Part shown: positions 1 through 5,830 of the stretch, piece after piece
How the letters are laid out: each line of letters starts with the position of its first letter
Position numbering within the stretch: the stretch's first letter is position 1
NCBI GenBank assembly: GCA_024641255.1
Contig: JAHEDL010000053.1
Coordinates: forward strand, 1-7,041
Reading direction: 5' to 3'
DNA: 7,041 nt
From: Pseudorhodobacter sp.
GTDB taxonomy: Bacteria; Pseudomonadota; Alphaproteobacteria; Rhodobacterales; Rhodobacteraceae
The notes under the pieces: generated by a model
What the model was told of the DNA's origin: nothing
The model's database searches: none
Seen by the model: the letters and a program-made list of their open reading frames with translations, nothing else
Program-made: the position numbers and the translations under genes

Positions 1-145
1 GATCTGCAATTATTCGAAATGGCAGCGGCGCGAGGATTATCAGGCCATGCTGCGCACCCCGGAAATGCGCGAGCGCAACCGCGAAATCGCCGCGCTGTGT
101 CGTGGCTTTGAACCGGTGATGTATGAGGTGGTTGACGTATATTAA
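1..145 (+). CDS. C-terminal fragment of a small ABM-like (antibiotic biosynthesis monooxygenase-like) protein
   Basis: An open frame enters from the left edge (first full codon at base 2) and ends at TAA 143-145, giving 47 residues. The visible part reads like the last helix and strand of a small ferredoxin-like-fold protein: a W-x5-DYQAML segment, then TPEMRERN, then FEPVMYEVVDVY at the end. A Trp, then a Tyr/Ala/Met helix, then a terminal strand containing P-V-x-Y-E-V is what I recall from ABM-domain proteins. These are small homodimeric enzymes or stress-related proteins of mostly unknown substrate. The start, promoter and any active-site residues are outside the window, so the family call rests on the C-terminal half only. 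A possible terminator follows directly. Coding status is likely; family assignment is tentative. Confidence 0.5.
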   Translation, partial: ICNYSKWQRREDYQAMLRTPEMRERNREIAALCRGFEPVMYEVVDVY

Positions 146-148
146 CCC

Positions 149-179
149 AAAACCGACCGGCTGAGTTTACCGGTTTTTA
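149..179 (+). terminator. Possible intrinsic terminator after the ABM-like gene
   Basis: AAAACCG (149-155) can pair with CGGTTTT (171-177) around a 15-base loop, and a T run ends at 178. A competing pairing is ACCGG (156-160) with CCGGT (170-174) and a 9-base loop. Either hairpin begins 4 to 11 bases after the TAA stop. The stem is AT-rich and the loop long, so termination would be modest. Confidence 0.4.
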
Positions 180-232
180 AGCGCCACCGCTCTATCCCTG
201 TCCGGCGGCACAGGATCAGGATGGAGCGGTGT

Positions 233-520
233 ATGAACATGGTTGATGAGTATGTAGAGTTGAAGGCGCAAATTCAGGCGCTGGAAAACCGCCTTGCCGT
301 GCTGCGCGAACATTTCATGTCGCCCGGCGTGCGCTTGCGCAGTGCGAAATACGAAGTTTCGGTGCGCCAGCAGACCCATCAGATTTTTCTGAAGAATTTG
401 CTGCCGCCAGAGGTGTTGAATTCACCTCACTACTGGTCCGAAAGCCGGTCGGCGGTGGTAACTGTCAAACGCCTAGCCACGCCGAAAAACATTGCTTTGG
501 TCGAACGCTTGGGGGCCTGA
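233..520 (+). CDS. Unrecognised small protein with N-terminal coiled-coil-like segment
   Basis: 95 residues from ATG 233. I chose this start because GGAG at 223-226 lies 6 bases upstream. An in-frame ATG at 221 (99 residues, AGGA at 212-215) and another at 239 are alternatives. Residues 3-30 are charged and leucine-rich (VELKAQIQALENRL), consistent with a short amphipathic helix or coiled coil. The second half has alternating hydrophobic residues (KYEVSVRQQTHQIF), an LPPEVLNSPHYW turn and a basic VVTVKRL strand, so a small helix-plus-sheet protein is likely. There is no signal peptide, membrane segment or cysteine. I do not recognise the family; the layout recalls small phage- or plasmid-borne accessory proteins, but no phage gene is nearby. 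It converges on uvrB with 7 bases between the stop codons. Confidence 0.7.
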   Translation: MNMVDEYVELKAQIQALENRLAVLREHFMSPGVRLRSAKYEVSVRQQTHQIFLKNLLPPEVLNSPHYWSESRSAVVTVKRLATPKNIALVERLGA

Positions 521-527
521 TGCCGCG

Positions 528-2708
528 CTAGCGCCCCCTGCGGGGTTTGCCGCCGCGCTGCCCGGCGCGCCCTGCCGTTGACCGCCCCGCCATCTTTGTG
601 GCCTCTTCAACCGCTTCTTCGACCACGGATTGCCGTGCCAAAGGATCGTCGGCGATGGTCAGTTCCACGGCTTCCAGCCGCTTCACCTCGTCACGCAGCC
701 GCGCGGCCTCTTCAAACTCAAGGTTTTCTGCGGCCTTGCGCATCGCCAGACGCAGCGCTTCAAGGTGGCTGGCAAGGTTATTGCCCAACAGTGGCTTGTC
801 GATTTTCGCGGTCACCCGCGCCTGATCGGTGTCGCCCTGATAGATGCCCAGCAGAATGTCTTCGACATTCTTCTTCACCGTCGTGGGCGTGATGCCGTGC
901 AGGGTGTTGTAGGCAACCTGCTTTTCGCGGCGACGGTTGGTTTCGCCAATCGCCCGCTCCATGCTGCCGGTAATGCGGTCGGCATACATGATCACCCTGC
1001 CATCCGAATTTCGCGCCGCGCGTCCGATGGTCTGGATCAGCGAGGTTTCGCTGCGCAAGAAGCCTTCCTTGTCAGCATCCAAAATCGCCACCAGCCCGCA
1101 TTCGGGAATATCCAGGCCTTCGCGCAACAGGTTGATCCCCACCAGCACGTCAAACGCGCCAAGCCGCAAATCCCGCAAGATTTCAATGCGTTCTATGGTG
1201 TCGATGTCCGAATGCATATAGCGGATGCGAATGCCCTGTTCGTGGAAATACTCCGTCAGGTCTTCGGCCATGCGTTTGGTCAGCACTGTCACCAGCACCC
1301 GCAACCCCTGCGCCGCAACCTTGCGGATTTCGTCCAGCAAGTCATCGACCTGCATTTCAACCGGGCGGATTTCAACCTGCGGATCAATCAGGCCGGTCGG
1401 GCGAATGACCTGTTCCACGAACACACCGCCCGATTGCTCCAACTCCCACGCTGCCGGGGTTGCCGAAACAAACACCGATTGCGGTCGCATCGCGTCCCAT
1501 TCTTCGAACTTCAGCGGCCGGTTATCCATGCAAGACGGCAGCCGGAACCCGTGTTCGGCAAGCGTCATCTTGCGCCGGAAGTCGCCCTTGTACATGCCGC
1601 CGATCTGCGGCACCGACACGTGCGATTCATCGGCAAAAACAATGGCATTGTCGGGAATGAATTCGAACAGCGTCGGCGGCGGTTCGCCCGGCGCCCGCCC
1701 CGTCAGATAGCGCGAATAGTTTTCAATGCCGCTGCAAACCCCGGTTGCCTCCAGCATTTCCAGATCAAAGCTGGTACGCTGTTCCAACCGCTGTGCTTCC
1801 AGCAACTTGCCTTGGCTGACCATCAGATCCAGCGTCTGGCGCAACTCTTTCTTGATGCCCAGCACCGCCTGCTGCATCGTCGGGCGCGGTGTGACATAGT
1901 GGCTGTTGGCATAGATGCGGATCTGTTTGAACGTATCGGTCTTGGCACCCGTCAGCGGGTCGAATTCAATAATCGCCTCCAGCTCTTCGCCAAAGAACGA
2001 AAACCGCCACGCCCGATCTTCAAGGTGGGCGGGCCAAACTTCAACCGAATCGCCGCGCACGCGGAAGCAACCGCGCTGAAATGCCTGATCGTTGCGCCGA
2101 TAGGCCTGCGCCACCAATTCACCCAGCACCTGCCGCTGATCATAGCTTTGGCCAACAATCAGATCCTGCGTCATCGCCGAATAGGTTTCGACAGACCCGA
2201 TGCCATAAATGCACGACACCGACGCCACGATGATCACGTCGTCGCGTTCCAGCAGCGCCCGCGTGGCCGAGTGGCGCATCCGGTCGATCTGCTCGTTAAT
2301 CTGCGATTCCTTTTCAATGAAGGTATCGGTGCGCGCCACATAGGCTTCGGGTTGGTAATAGTCGTAGTAGGAAACGAAGTATTCGACCGCGTTGTCGGGG
2401 AAGAAGCTTTTGAATTCCCCGTATAATTGCGCCGCCAGCGTCTTGTTGGGCGCCAGAATGATCGCCGGGCGCTGGGTTTCTTCGATCACCTTCGCCATGG
2501 TAAAGGTCTTGCCGGTGCCGGTTGCCCCCAGCAGCACCTGATCATGCTCGCCTGCCAACACCCCACGCGTTAGTTCCGCAATCGCACGCGGCTGGTCGCC
2601 CGCCGCTGTAAACGGCGTATTCAGCACGAATCGTTTGCCGCCTTCCAACTTGGGGCGGGTCAGCACTTCGGGGCGGTCTGACAGGGCATTGCTGTTGTTG
2701 TGGGGCAT
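528..2708 (-). CDS. uvrB: UvrABC excision-repair system protein B
   Basis: 726 residues. UvrB is the ATP-dependent, helicase-like subunit of nucleotide excision repair. UvrA loads it at lesions, it clamps the damaged strand with its beta-hairpin, and it recruits UvrC for incision in the cytoplasm. Visible in order: Walker A GATGTGKT (61-68); beta-hairpin [10 protein letters not shown] (114-123); SVSCIYGIG (163-171); Walker B-type DESH (360-363); SATPAAWE (415-422); helicase motif [11 protein letters not shown] (559-567); and a UVR domain at about 645-680 ([15 protein letters not shown]) that contacts UvrC. The protein is about 50 residues longer than the E. coli form because of roughly 20 extra N-terminal residues and a basic Arg/Gly tail (706-726). 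The start is fixed by GGAGGG 7 bases upstream. All key motifs are intact. A LexA-like site lies 26 bases upstream of the start codon, suggesting SOS control. Confidence 0.98.
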   Translation of the reverse strand: MPHNNSNALSDRPEVLTRPKLEGGKRFVLNTPFTAAGDQPRAIAELTRGVLAGEHDQVLLGATGTGKTFTMAKVIEETQRPAIILAPNKTLAAQLYGEFKSFFPDNAVEYFVSYYDYYQPEAYVARTDTFIEKESQINEQIDRMRHSATRALLERDDVIIVASVSCIYGIGSVETYSAMTQDLIVGQSYDQRQVLGELVAQAYRRNDQAFQRGCFRVRGDSVEVWPAHLEDRAWRFSFFGEELEAIIEFDPLTGAKTDTFKQIRIYANSHYVTPRPTMQQAVLGIKKELRQTLDLMVSQGKLLEAQRLEQRTSFDLEMLEATGVCSGIENYSRYLTGRAPGEPPPTLFEFIPDNAIVFADESHVSVPQIGGMYKGDFRRKMTLAEHGFRLPSCMDNRPLKFEEWDAMRPQSVFVSATPAAWELEQSGGVFVEQVIRPTGLIDPQVEIRPVEMQVDDLLDEIRKVAAQGLRVLVTVLTKRMAEDLTEYFHEQGIRIRYMHSDIDTIERIEILRDLRLGAFDVLVGINLLREGLDIPECGLVAILDADKEGFLRSETSLIQTIGRAARNSDGRVIMYADRITGSMERAIGETNRRREKQVAYNTLHGITPTTVKKNVEDILLGIYQGDTDQARVTAKIDKPLLGNNLASHLEALRLAMRKAAENLEFEEAARLRDEVKRLEAVELTIADDPLARQSVVEEAVEEATKMAGRSTAGRAGQRGGKPRRGR

Positions 2709-2715
2709 GATGATT

Positions 2716-2721
2716 CCCTCC
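2716..2721 (-). promoter_or_regulatory. Ribosome binding site of uvrB
   Basis: On the minus strand this reads GGAGGG, 7 bases before the ATG at 2708. It decides the start and makes the extended N-terminus (compared with E. coli UvrB) part of the protein. Confidence 0.85.
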
Positions 2722-2734
2722 GGCTCGCTAATCT

Positions 2735-2749
2735 ATTCTGTTTTTGTTC
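2735..2749 (-). promoter_or_regulatory. LexA-box-like direct repeat upstream of uvrB
   Basis: The plus strand reads ATTC-N7-GTTC, which is GAAC-N7-GAAT on the uvrB strand. The alphaproteobacterial LexA site is GTTC-N7-GTTC (GAAC-N7-GAAC), so 7 of 8 defined bases match at exact spacing. It lies 26 bases upstream of the uvrB start codon, where a repressor could block transcription start or elongation. By my estimate a one-mismatch match on either strand is expected about 0.05 times in 60 bases, so this is suggestive but not proof. Confidence 0.5.
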
Positions 2750-2883
2750 ACGGGGAAGGGGGGCGACACCTTGTGTTAACCGATCTTGCGGCAAAGTGAA
2801 TAAACTCGATGCAATTTTAGCGAAAATACGATTCAATAATGCAAGTAAGGGTTGTTTTGCGCGACGCCTTGCTGCAATCTGAA

Positions 2884-2967
2884 CGGGCAAGCAGCAAACT
2901 ACTGTCAGTTGGCCGCGCCATACACCCCACCCACACTCCCTGTGGCCAACTGACAGCATCTTGCCCG
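2884..2967. repeat. Two-arm inverted repeat (13 bp inner and 8 bp outer arms)
   Basis: Inner arms: CTGTCAGTTGGCC (2902-2914) and its exact reverse complement GGCCAACTGACAG (2944-2956), with a 29-base loop. Outer arms: CGGGCAAG (2884-2891) and CTTGCCCG (2960-2967). The two helices are joined by an asymmetric internal loop of 10 and 3 bases. The loop is C-rich on the plus strand; on the minus strand it has three runs of at least three G. No T-run follows on either strand, so it is not an intrinsic terminator. It could be a regulatory RNA hairpin, a binding site for a protein, or a small mobile-element relic; no flanking duplication is evident. Confidence 0.85.
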
Positions 2968-3006
2968 CGCCTGCTTTGCCCATGAAAAATGCGACCGATT
3001 GCGGCC

Positions 3007-3035
3007 TTGCTTTTCCCCCCCGATTTCGGAATAAA
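3007..3035 (+). promoter_or_regulatory. Candidate promoter of the NDUFS4-type gene
   Basis: TTGCTT (3007-3012) and AATAAA (3030-3035) are 17 bases apart, with 3/6 and 4/6 matches to the sigma-70-type hexamers. Transcription would start near 3042, giving a leader of about 20 bases that contains the ribosome binding site AAGGGAG (3048-3054). If used, the upstream inverted repeat would not be in the mRNA. Confidence 0.3.
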
Positions 3036-3062
3036 CCTGCCCAAGCCAAGGGAGTTTTCAAC

Positions 3063-3374
3063 ATGCGCGCCCGTATCTATCAGCCCGCCAAGACCGCGAT
3101 GCAGTCGGGCACCGCCAAGACCACCACCTGGGTGTTGGAATTTGCCCCCGCCTCTGCGCGTGAGGTTGATCCGCTGATGGGCTGGACCAGCAGCAGCGAT
3201 ACCCAGACCCAAGTCAAACTGCGCTTTGAATCGCGTGAGGCGGCCGAAGCCTATGCGGCAGCGAATGGTATCGAATTTGATCTGGTCGAGCCGCAAAAGC
3301 GCAAACCACTGATCCGCGCGCGCGGCTATGGCGAAAACTTCGCCACCGACCGCCGGGGCGTCTGGACCCACTAA
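3063..3374 (+). CDS. NDUFS4-type accessory subunit of respiratory complex I (ETC complex I subunit family)
   Basis: 103 residues from ATG 3063, chosen because AAGGGAG (3048-3054) ends 8 bases upstream and homology begins at residue 3. A longer in-frame start at 2961 would add a stretch with no family resemblance. The sequence aligns by eye with mitochondrial NDUFS4: [14 protein letters not shown] (3-16), W23, [11 protein letters not shown] (36-46), a phenylalanine-containing helix ([16 protein letters not shown]) and YGENF (89-93). NDUFS4 is one of the few accessory complex I subunits shared by alphaproteobacteria and mitochondria. It sits on the peripheral arm of NADH:ubiquinone oxidoreductase near the NADH-oxidising module and stabilises it. 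There is no signal or membrane segment, consistent with the cytoplasmic arm. The gene stands alone here, away from a nuo cluster, and has its own strong terminator. Confidence 0.93.
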   Translation: MRARIYQPAKTAMQSGTAKTTTWVLEFAPASAREVDPLMGWTSSSDTQTQVKLRFESREAAEAYAAANGIEFDLVEPQKRKPLIRARGYGENFATDRRGVWTH

Positions 3375-3395
3375 TCTGCGGCGAAAGCCACCCCG

Positions 3396-3419
3396 GCCCG
3401 CCGCTTTGGCGGGCTTTTT
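3396..3419 (+). terminator. Strong intrinsic terminator after the NDUFS4-type gene
   Basis: A perfect 7-bp GC stem, GCCCGCC (3396-3402) with GGCGGGC (3408-3414), has a 5-base loop (GCTTT) and is followed directly by TTTTT (3415-3419). It starts 22 bases after the TAA stop at 3374. Confidence 0.93.
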
Positions 3420-3440
3420 CTATACGAAAAGGTACATCTT

Positions 3441-4877
3441 ATGCGTATTGCTGCTCTCGCCCTGCCGTTTAGCCTGATCGCCGGTTTCGCCGCTGCCGAA
3501 GCCACGCCCGAAGGCGCCACGGCGTTGACCACCACGCTGCAAACCTATCTTGGTGCCACCGATGGCGTCGTTACCGTCACCCCGGCGGGCGACCTTTATC
3601 AGGTCAAGCTGGATTTCGCGCCGCTGTTGGCCAAAGCCCCGGCAGAGGTGAAATCCTCCGCCACGCCGATTGAATTCACCCTGACCGACAACGGCGACGG
3701 CACTTGGGAAATGGCGCAAGACCAATCCCTTGCCTTCAGCCTTACTGTTCCCGGTCAAGCTGACATTGCAGTCAAGGTTGGCAATCTGGCAGGCACCGGC
3801 ACCTTCGACACCAGCTTGGGCGCGTTTACCACTTCGTCCACCAAAGCCAGCGACATCGCGGTGACCGAAAAGATCACCGATCCCAACGGCATGGCCACCG
3901 ATGTGGCTTATGCGGTGAACAGCGTCAGCTATGAAAGCACCGCCAAAGCCGGCGCTGCGGGCGTCGACACCACCACCACCTATGCAATGGAAGGTCTGTC
4001 AGAAACCTTCACCATGCCGGGCATGGGGCCAGAACCGATGCCGCTGACCCTGACCGCCGAAAGTTCGACCGGCGATGCCACCGTCACCGGCATGCGCCCC
4101 GACGCGATCTACAAGCTGATCGCCTTCTTTGTCGCCAACCCGGAAGAGGCGGCGATTGTGGCGCAGCAAGCCACGCTGAAAGGCATCATCAAAGACGGTA
4201 TGCCGTTGTTTGATCACCTTGGCTCTACCAGTGCGATCACCGCCGTTTCGGTCGGCTCGCCGATGGGGCCGGTCAGCCTGTCGGATATGACGGTATCGGT
4301 CGAACTGAATGGGCTGGTTGAAAAGGGCCTGTTCCGCGAAGCCTTTGCTCTCAACGGCTTGGTGCTGCCCGAAGGCATCGTCCCTGATTGGGCCGCCAAT
4401 CTGGTGCCGCAATCGGTCAGCGTCGATTTTTCTGCCTCGCGCTTCAACCTTGCCGCCCCGGCTGCGATCTTGCTGGAAACGCTTGATCTGGCGAACCCCA
4501 AACCCAACACCCCAGAACAAGACGCAGCCCTGCTGGCCGCGCTGTTGCCCGATGGCGTTGTCGATCTGACGCTTGCGCCGGGCAGCATCACCGCGCCGAT
4601 TTACACCGTAGCCTACGAAGGCGCGCTGACCTTTGGCCCCGAAACCACCATGCCGGTGGGCAAGGCCAAACTGACGGCAACCGGCATCACTGCGGTGAAA
4701 CAGGCGCTTGCCGCCGCTCCGCCCGAAATGGGCGGGCAGATCACGCCGATGCTGGGCATGGCCGAAGCCATGGCAAAGCCGGGCGCAGATGGCGCACTGG
4801 TGTGGGAGCTGGAAACCACAGCCGCTGGCGGCTTCTTGGTCAACGGCACCGATATGCTGGGCATGGGGGGCAACTGA
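3441..4877 (+). CDS. Secreted (periplasmic) protein of unknown function
   Basis: 478 residues. AAAAGG (3427-3432) lies 8 bases before the ATG. Residues 1-19 form a clear Sec signal peptide: a short basic n-region (MR), a hydrophobic core to F16, and AAA before a likely cut after A19. The mature part is rich in Ala, Thr and Gly, acidic, has no cysteine and only three Trp (89, 317, 455). It shows alternating strand-like segments throughout (for example VVTVTPAGDLYQVKLDF, 43-59, and VSVELNGLV). One helical stretch, DAIYKLIAFFVANPEEAAIVAQQA (221-244), has no further membrane segment after it. I do not recognise the family with confidence; the look recalls large alphaproteobacterial periplasmic proteins of the DUF2125 or DUF945/YdgA type. 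It overlaps the downstream GNAT gene by one base (TGATG), so the two are probably coupled. A strong terminator ends only 21 bases before the start, leaving little room for its own promoter. Confidence 0.88.
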   Translation: MRIAALALPFSLIAGFAAAEATPEGATALTTTLQTYLGATDGVVTVTPAGDLYQVKLDFAPLLAKAPAEVKSSATPIEFTLTDNGDGTWEMAQDQSLAFSLTVPGQADIAVKVGNLAGTGTFDTSLGAFTTSSTKASDIAVTEKITDPNGMATDVAYAVNSVSYESTAKAGAAGVDTTTTYAMEGLSETFTMPGMGPEPMPLTLTAESSTGDATVTGMRPDAIYKLIAFFVANPEEAAIVAQQATLKGIIKDGMPLFDHLGSTSAITAVSVGSPMGPVSLSDMTVSVELNGLVEKGLFREAFALNGLVLPEGIVPDWAANLVPQSVSVDFSASRFNLAAPAAILLETLDLANPKPNTPEQDAALLAALLPDGVVDLTLAPGSITAPIYTVAYEGALTFGPETTMPVGKAKLTATGITAVKQALAAAPPEMGGQITPMLGMAEAMAKPGADGALVWELETTAAGGFLVNGTDMLGMGGN

Positions 4878-5341
4878 TGGCAGTTACTATCAGCAAAGAA
4901 AGCCCGCTTGGCGAAGATCTGGCGCTGCTGATGCAGCGCCACACCGCCGACATGCACGCCGATACCCCGCCCGAAAGCATCCATATGATGGACGCGGGCC
5001 AGTTGGCTGTGCCCGACGTGTCGTTCTTTGTGCTGCGCGATAACGGCGAACCGCTGGCGATGGGGGCGTTCAAGCGCATCGACGCCACGCACGCTGAGAT
5101 CAAGTCAATGCATGTGCTGGCCGAAGCGCGGGGCAGGGGGCTTTCGCGCACCATGCTGGATCATCTTCTGACGCAGGCGCAAGCTGCGGGCTTTAGCCGC
5201 CTTTCGCTGGAAACCGGGGTGCAGCCCACCTTCATCGCCGCCCGTGCTTTGTATTACAAAGCCGGCTTCGTCGATTGCCCGCCGTTCGAAGGCTATGTCG
5301 AAGACCCGAATTCGCTTTTCATGACCAAGACGCTTGGCTAA
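4877..5341 (+). CDS. GNAT-family N-acetyltransferase
   Basis: 154 residues. The start ATG at 4877 shares its first base with the stop of the upstream gene, and a G-run (4865-4870) serves as a ribosome binding site; an upstream in-frame ATG at 4802 lies inside the preceding gene and is not needed. GNAT enzymes move an acetyl group from acetyl-CoA to an amine. Visible: the beta-strand AEIKSMHVL (73-81); the acetyl-CoA pyrophosphate-binding motif A R-G-R-G-L (85-89) with the following helix LDHLLTQAQAAG (94-105); RLSLETG (108-114); and the C-terminal motif B-like AARALYYKAGF (121-131). The end FEGYVEDPNSLFMTKTL resembles the YsnE-like branch of small-molecule GNATs. The substrate cannot be told from sequence. 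It is the second gene of a two-gene unit with the secreted protein; a tRNA follows 12 bases downstream. Confidence 0.92.
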   Translation: MAVTISKESPLGEDLALLMQRHTADMHADTPPESIHMMDAGQLAVPDVSFFVLRDNGEPLAMGAFKRIDATHAEIKSMHVLAEARGRGLSRTMLDHLLTQAQAAGFSRLSLETGVQPTFIAARALYYKAGFVDCPPFEGYVEDPNSLFMTKTLG

Positions 5342-5344
5342 AAC
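5316..5344 (+). promoter_or_regulatory. Candidate tRNA-Arg promoter inside the end of the GNAT gene
   Basis: TTTTCA (5316-5321) and TAAAAC (5339-5344) are 17 bases apart and each match 4/6 of the sigma-70-type hexamers. The -10 element begins with the TAA stop codon of the GNAT gene. Transcription would start near 5351, just before the tRNA at 5354. Confidence 0.35.
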
Positions 5345-5353
5345 CCCAGCAAC

Positions 5354-5430
5354 GGTCCCGTAGCTCAGCTGGATAGAGCAGCCGCCTTCTAAGCGGCGGG
5401 TCGGGGGTTCGAGTCCTCCCGGGATCGCCA
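5354..5430 (+). tRNA. tRNA-Arg (anticodon TCT), CCA encoded
   Basis: A full cloverleaf can be drawn. The acceptor stem GGTCCCG (5354-5360) pairs with CGGGATC (5420-5426) with one G-U pair. The D stem is GCTC/GAGC (5363-5366/5376-5379) with a 9-base loop. The anticodon stem GCCGC/GCGGC (5381-5385/5393-5397) encloses loop CTTCTAA with anticodon TCT at 5388-5390. A 5-base variable loop follows, then T stem GGGGG/CCTCC (5403-5407/5415-5419) with loop TTCGAGT. Discriminator G5427 and encoded CCA (5428-5430) complete it. It reads AGA and AGG arginine codons, which are rare in GC-rich genomes. No copy of its 3' end is seen downstream within the window, so there is no sign of an integrated element here. 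Confidence 0.97.
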
Positions 5431-5680
5431 AGCCTTCATTCTTGTCGCTCAACCTCTCTGAAATCTAGCACCTTTGGTGCGCAAGTGAGGCCACTGCACG
5501 AAGATTTCCAAGGGCGAGCGAGACATGGCCCAGAATTATGTCGCGGCAACCGCGGCAAGTTGTCTGCAAATCCGTGATCCGATTGAAATTGGTGACGACC
5601 CCCCCTGGATTCACCCCTCATCGTCCCCCGCGCTTCAACTCTGAACCCGCAGGACCTGGCCGGTTTTTGCAGTTCCGTTC

Positions 5681-5735
5681 GGCCCGCGCGCGGCTATCGG
5701 GCCCCTAAGCATCCGGGCCGCCGCTTGGCCGGATG
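5681..5735. repeat. Two adjacent GC-rich stem-loops
   Basis: First: GGCCCG (5681-5686) pairs with CGGGCC (5698-5703) around an 11-base loop. Second: CATCCGG (5710-5716) pairs with CCGGATG (5729-5735), extended by CC/GG across a one-base bulge to a 7-base loop. No T-run follows either, so they are not typical intrinsic terminators. They could be part of a structured leader or chance structure in GC-rich DNA. Confidence 0.45.
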
Positions 5736-5778
5736 GGTGAAAGTCGTAACACTCCCGCCGTCAGACACGCAGCCATCT

Positions 5779-5814
5779 GTGCCAAAACCGGCGCACCGCA
5801 TGTGGCTTTGGCAC
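5779..5814. repeat. Inverted repeat just upstream of the cupin remnant
   Basis: GTGCCAAA (5779-5786) and TTTGGCAC (5807-5814) are perfect 8-bp inverted arms 20 bases apart. The repeat ends 16 bases before the ATG at 5831, a position fitting a transcription-factor operator or a leader hairpin. The arm sequence resembles a dyad operator, but I cannot name a regulator. Confidence 0.5.
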
Positions 5815-5830
5815 CTTGGATAAAGGTCCC

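Larger units (their letters stand above)
2709..3062. other. Divergent intergenic region between uvrB and the NDUFS4-type gene
   Basis: 354 bases without a supported gene. The uvrB side (2731-2860) is AT-rich and should hold the uvrB promoter, but I cannot pick a convincing -35/-10 pair on the minus strand. The middle holds a two-arm inverted repeat (2884-2967). The right part contains a C7 run (3015-3021), a weak plus-strand promoter candidate and the ribosome binding site of the next gene. Short open frames crossing it show no recognisable protein. Confidence 0.8.
5431..5830. other. Intergenic stretch with stem-loops and no supported gene
   Basis: 400 bases between the tRNA and the cupin remnant. 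It holds a short perfect hairpin GCACC-TTT-GGTGC (5468-5480) without a T-run, a run of seven C (5600-5606), and three longer inverted repeats listed separately. A 39-codon frame from ATG 5525 to TGA lacks a well-placed ribosome binding site and any family resemblance. The stretch may be a decayed gene or a long leader. Confidence 0.65.

Noticed and set aside
534..548. Hairpin CCCC-CTGC-GGGG followed by TTT as a terminator for the 95-residue gene
   Set aside because: The stem is only 4 bp, the T-run is three bases, and it lies in the last codons of uvrB. It is too weak to call.
630..2426. 598-codon open frame on the plus strand
   Set aside because: It lies fully antisense to uvrB, which has every family motif. 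Its translation is rich in His, Arg, Gln and Phe without any recognisable domain, a typical shadow frame in GC-rich DNA.
2912..2946. G-quadruplex on the minus strand in the inverted-repeat loop
   Set aside because: Only three runs of three or more G are present; four are needed for a standard quadruplex.
2817..3371. 184-codon and related minus-strand frames opposite the NDUFS4-type gene
   Set aside because: They are antisense to a clear NDUFS4 homologue and show no family signature or convincing ribosome binding site.
3999..4520. Minus-strand frames inside the secreted-protein gene
   Set aside because: They are antisense shadows; the plus-strand frame has a signal peptide, a ribosome binding site and coupling to the next gene.
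5354..5430. tRNA-Arg as an attachment site of an integrated element
   Set aside because: No integrase and no repeat of the tRNA 3' end is seen downstream in the window.
5105..5452. 115-codon minus-strand frame starting over the tRNA
   Set aside because: Its N-terminus (PGGLEPPTRRLEGG...) is the reverse-strand translation of a tRNA, a well-known false protein; the rest is antisense to the GNAT gene.
5525..5644. 39-codon frame MAQNYVAATAASC... after the tRNA
   Set aside because: No ribosome binding site at good spacing, no family resemblance, and a proline/serine-rich end typical of random GC-rich sequence.
5736..5750. Similarity of GGTGAAAGTCGTAAC to the 3' end of 16S rRNA
   Set aside because: A single short match with an extra A; the flanking sequence does not continue as rRNA.
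5731..5780. Resemblance to a cobalamin riboswitch (GGGTGAAAGTC, then CTCCCGCC and GTCAG)
   Set aside because: Only scattered short matches; the conserved core and the B12-box-like end are not present in full, and the downstream gene is not a B12-related type.
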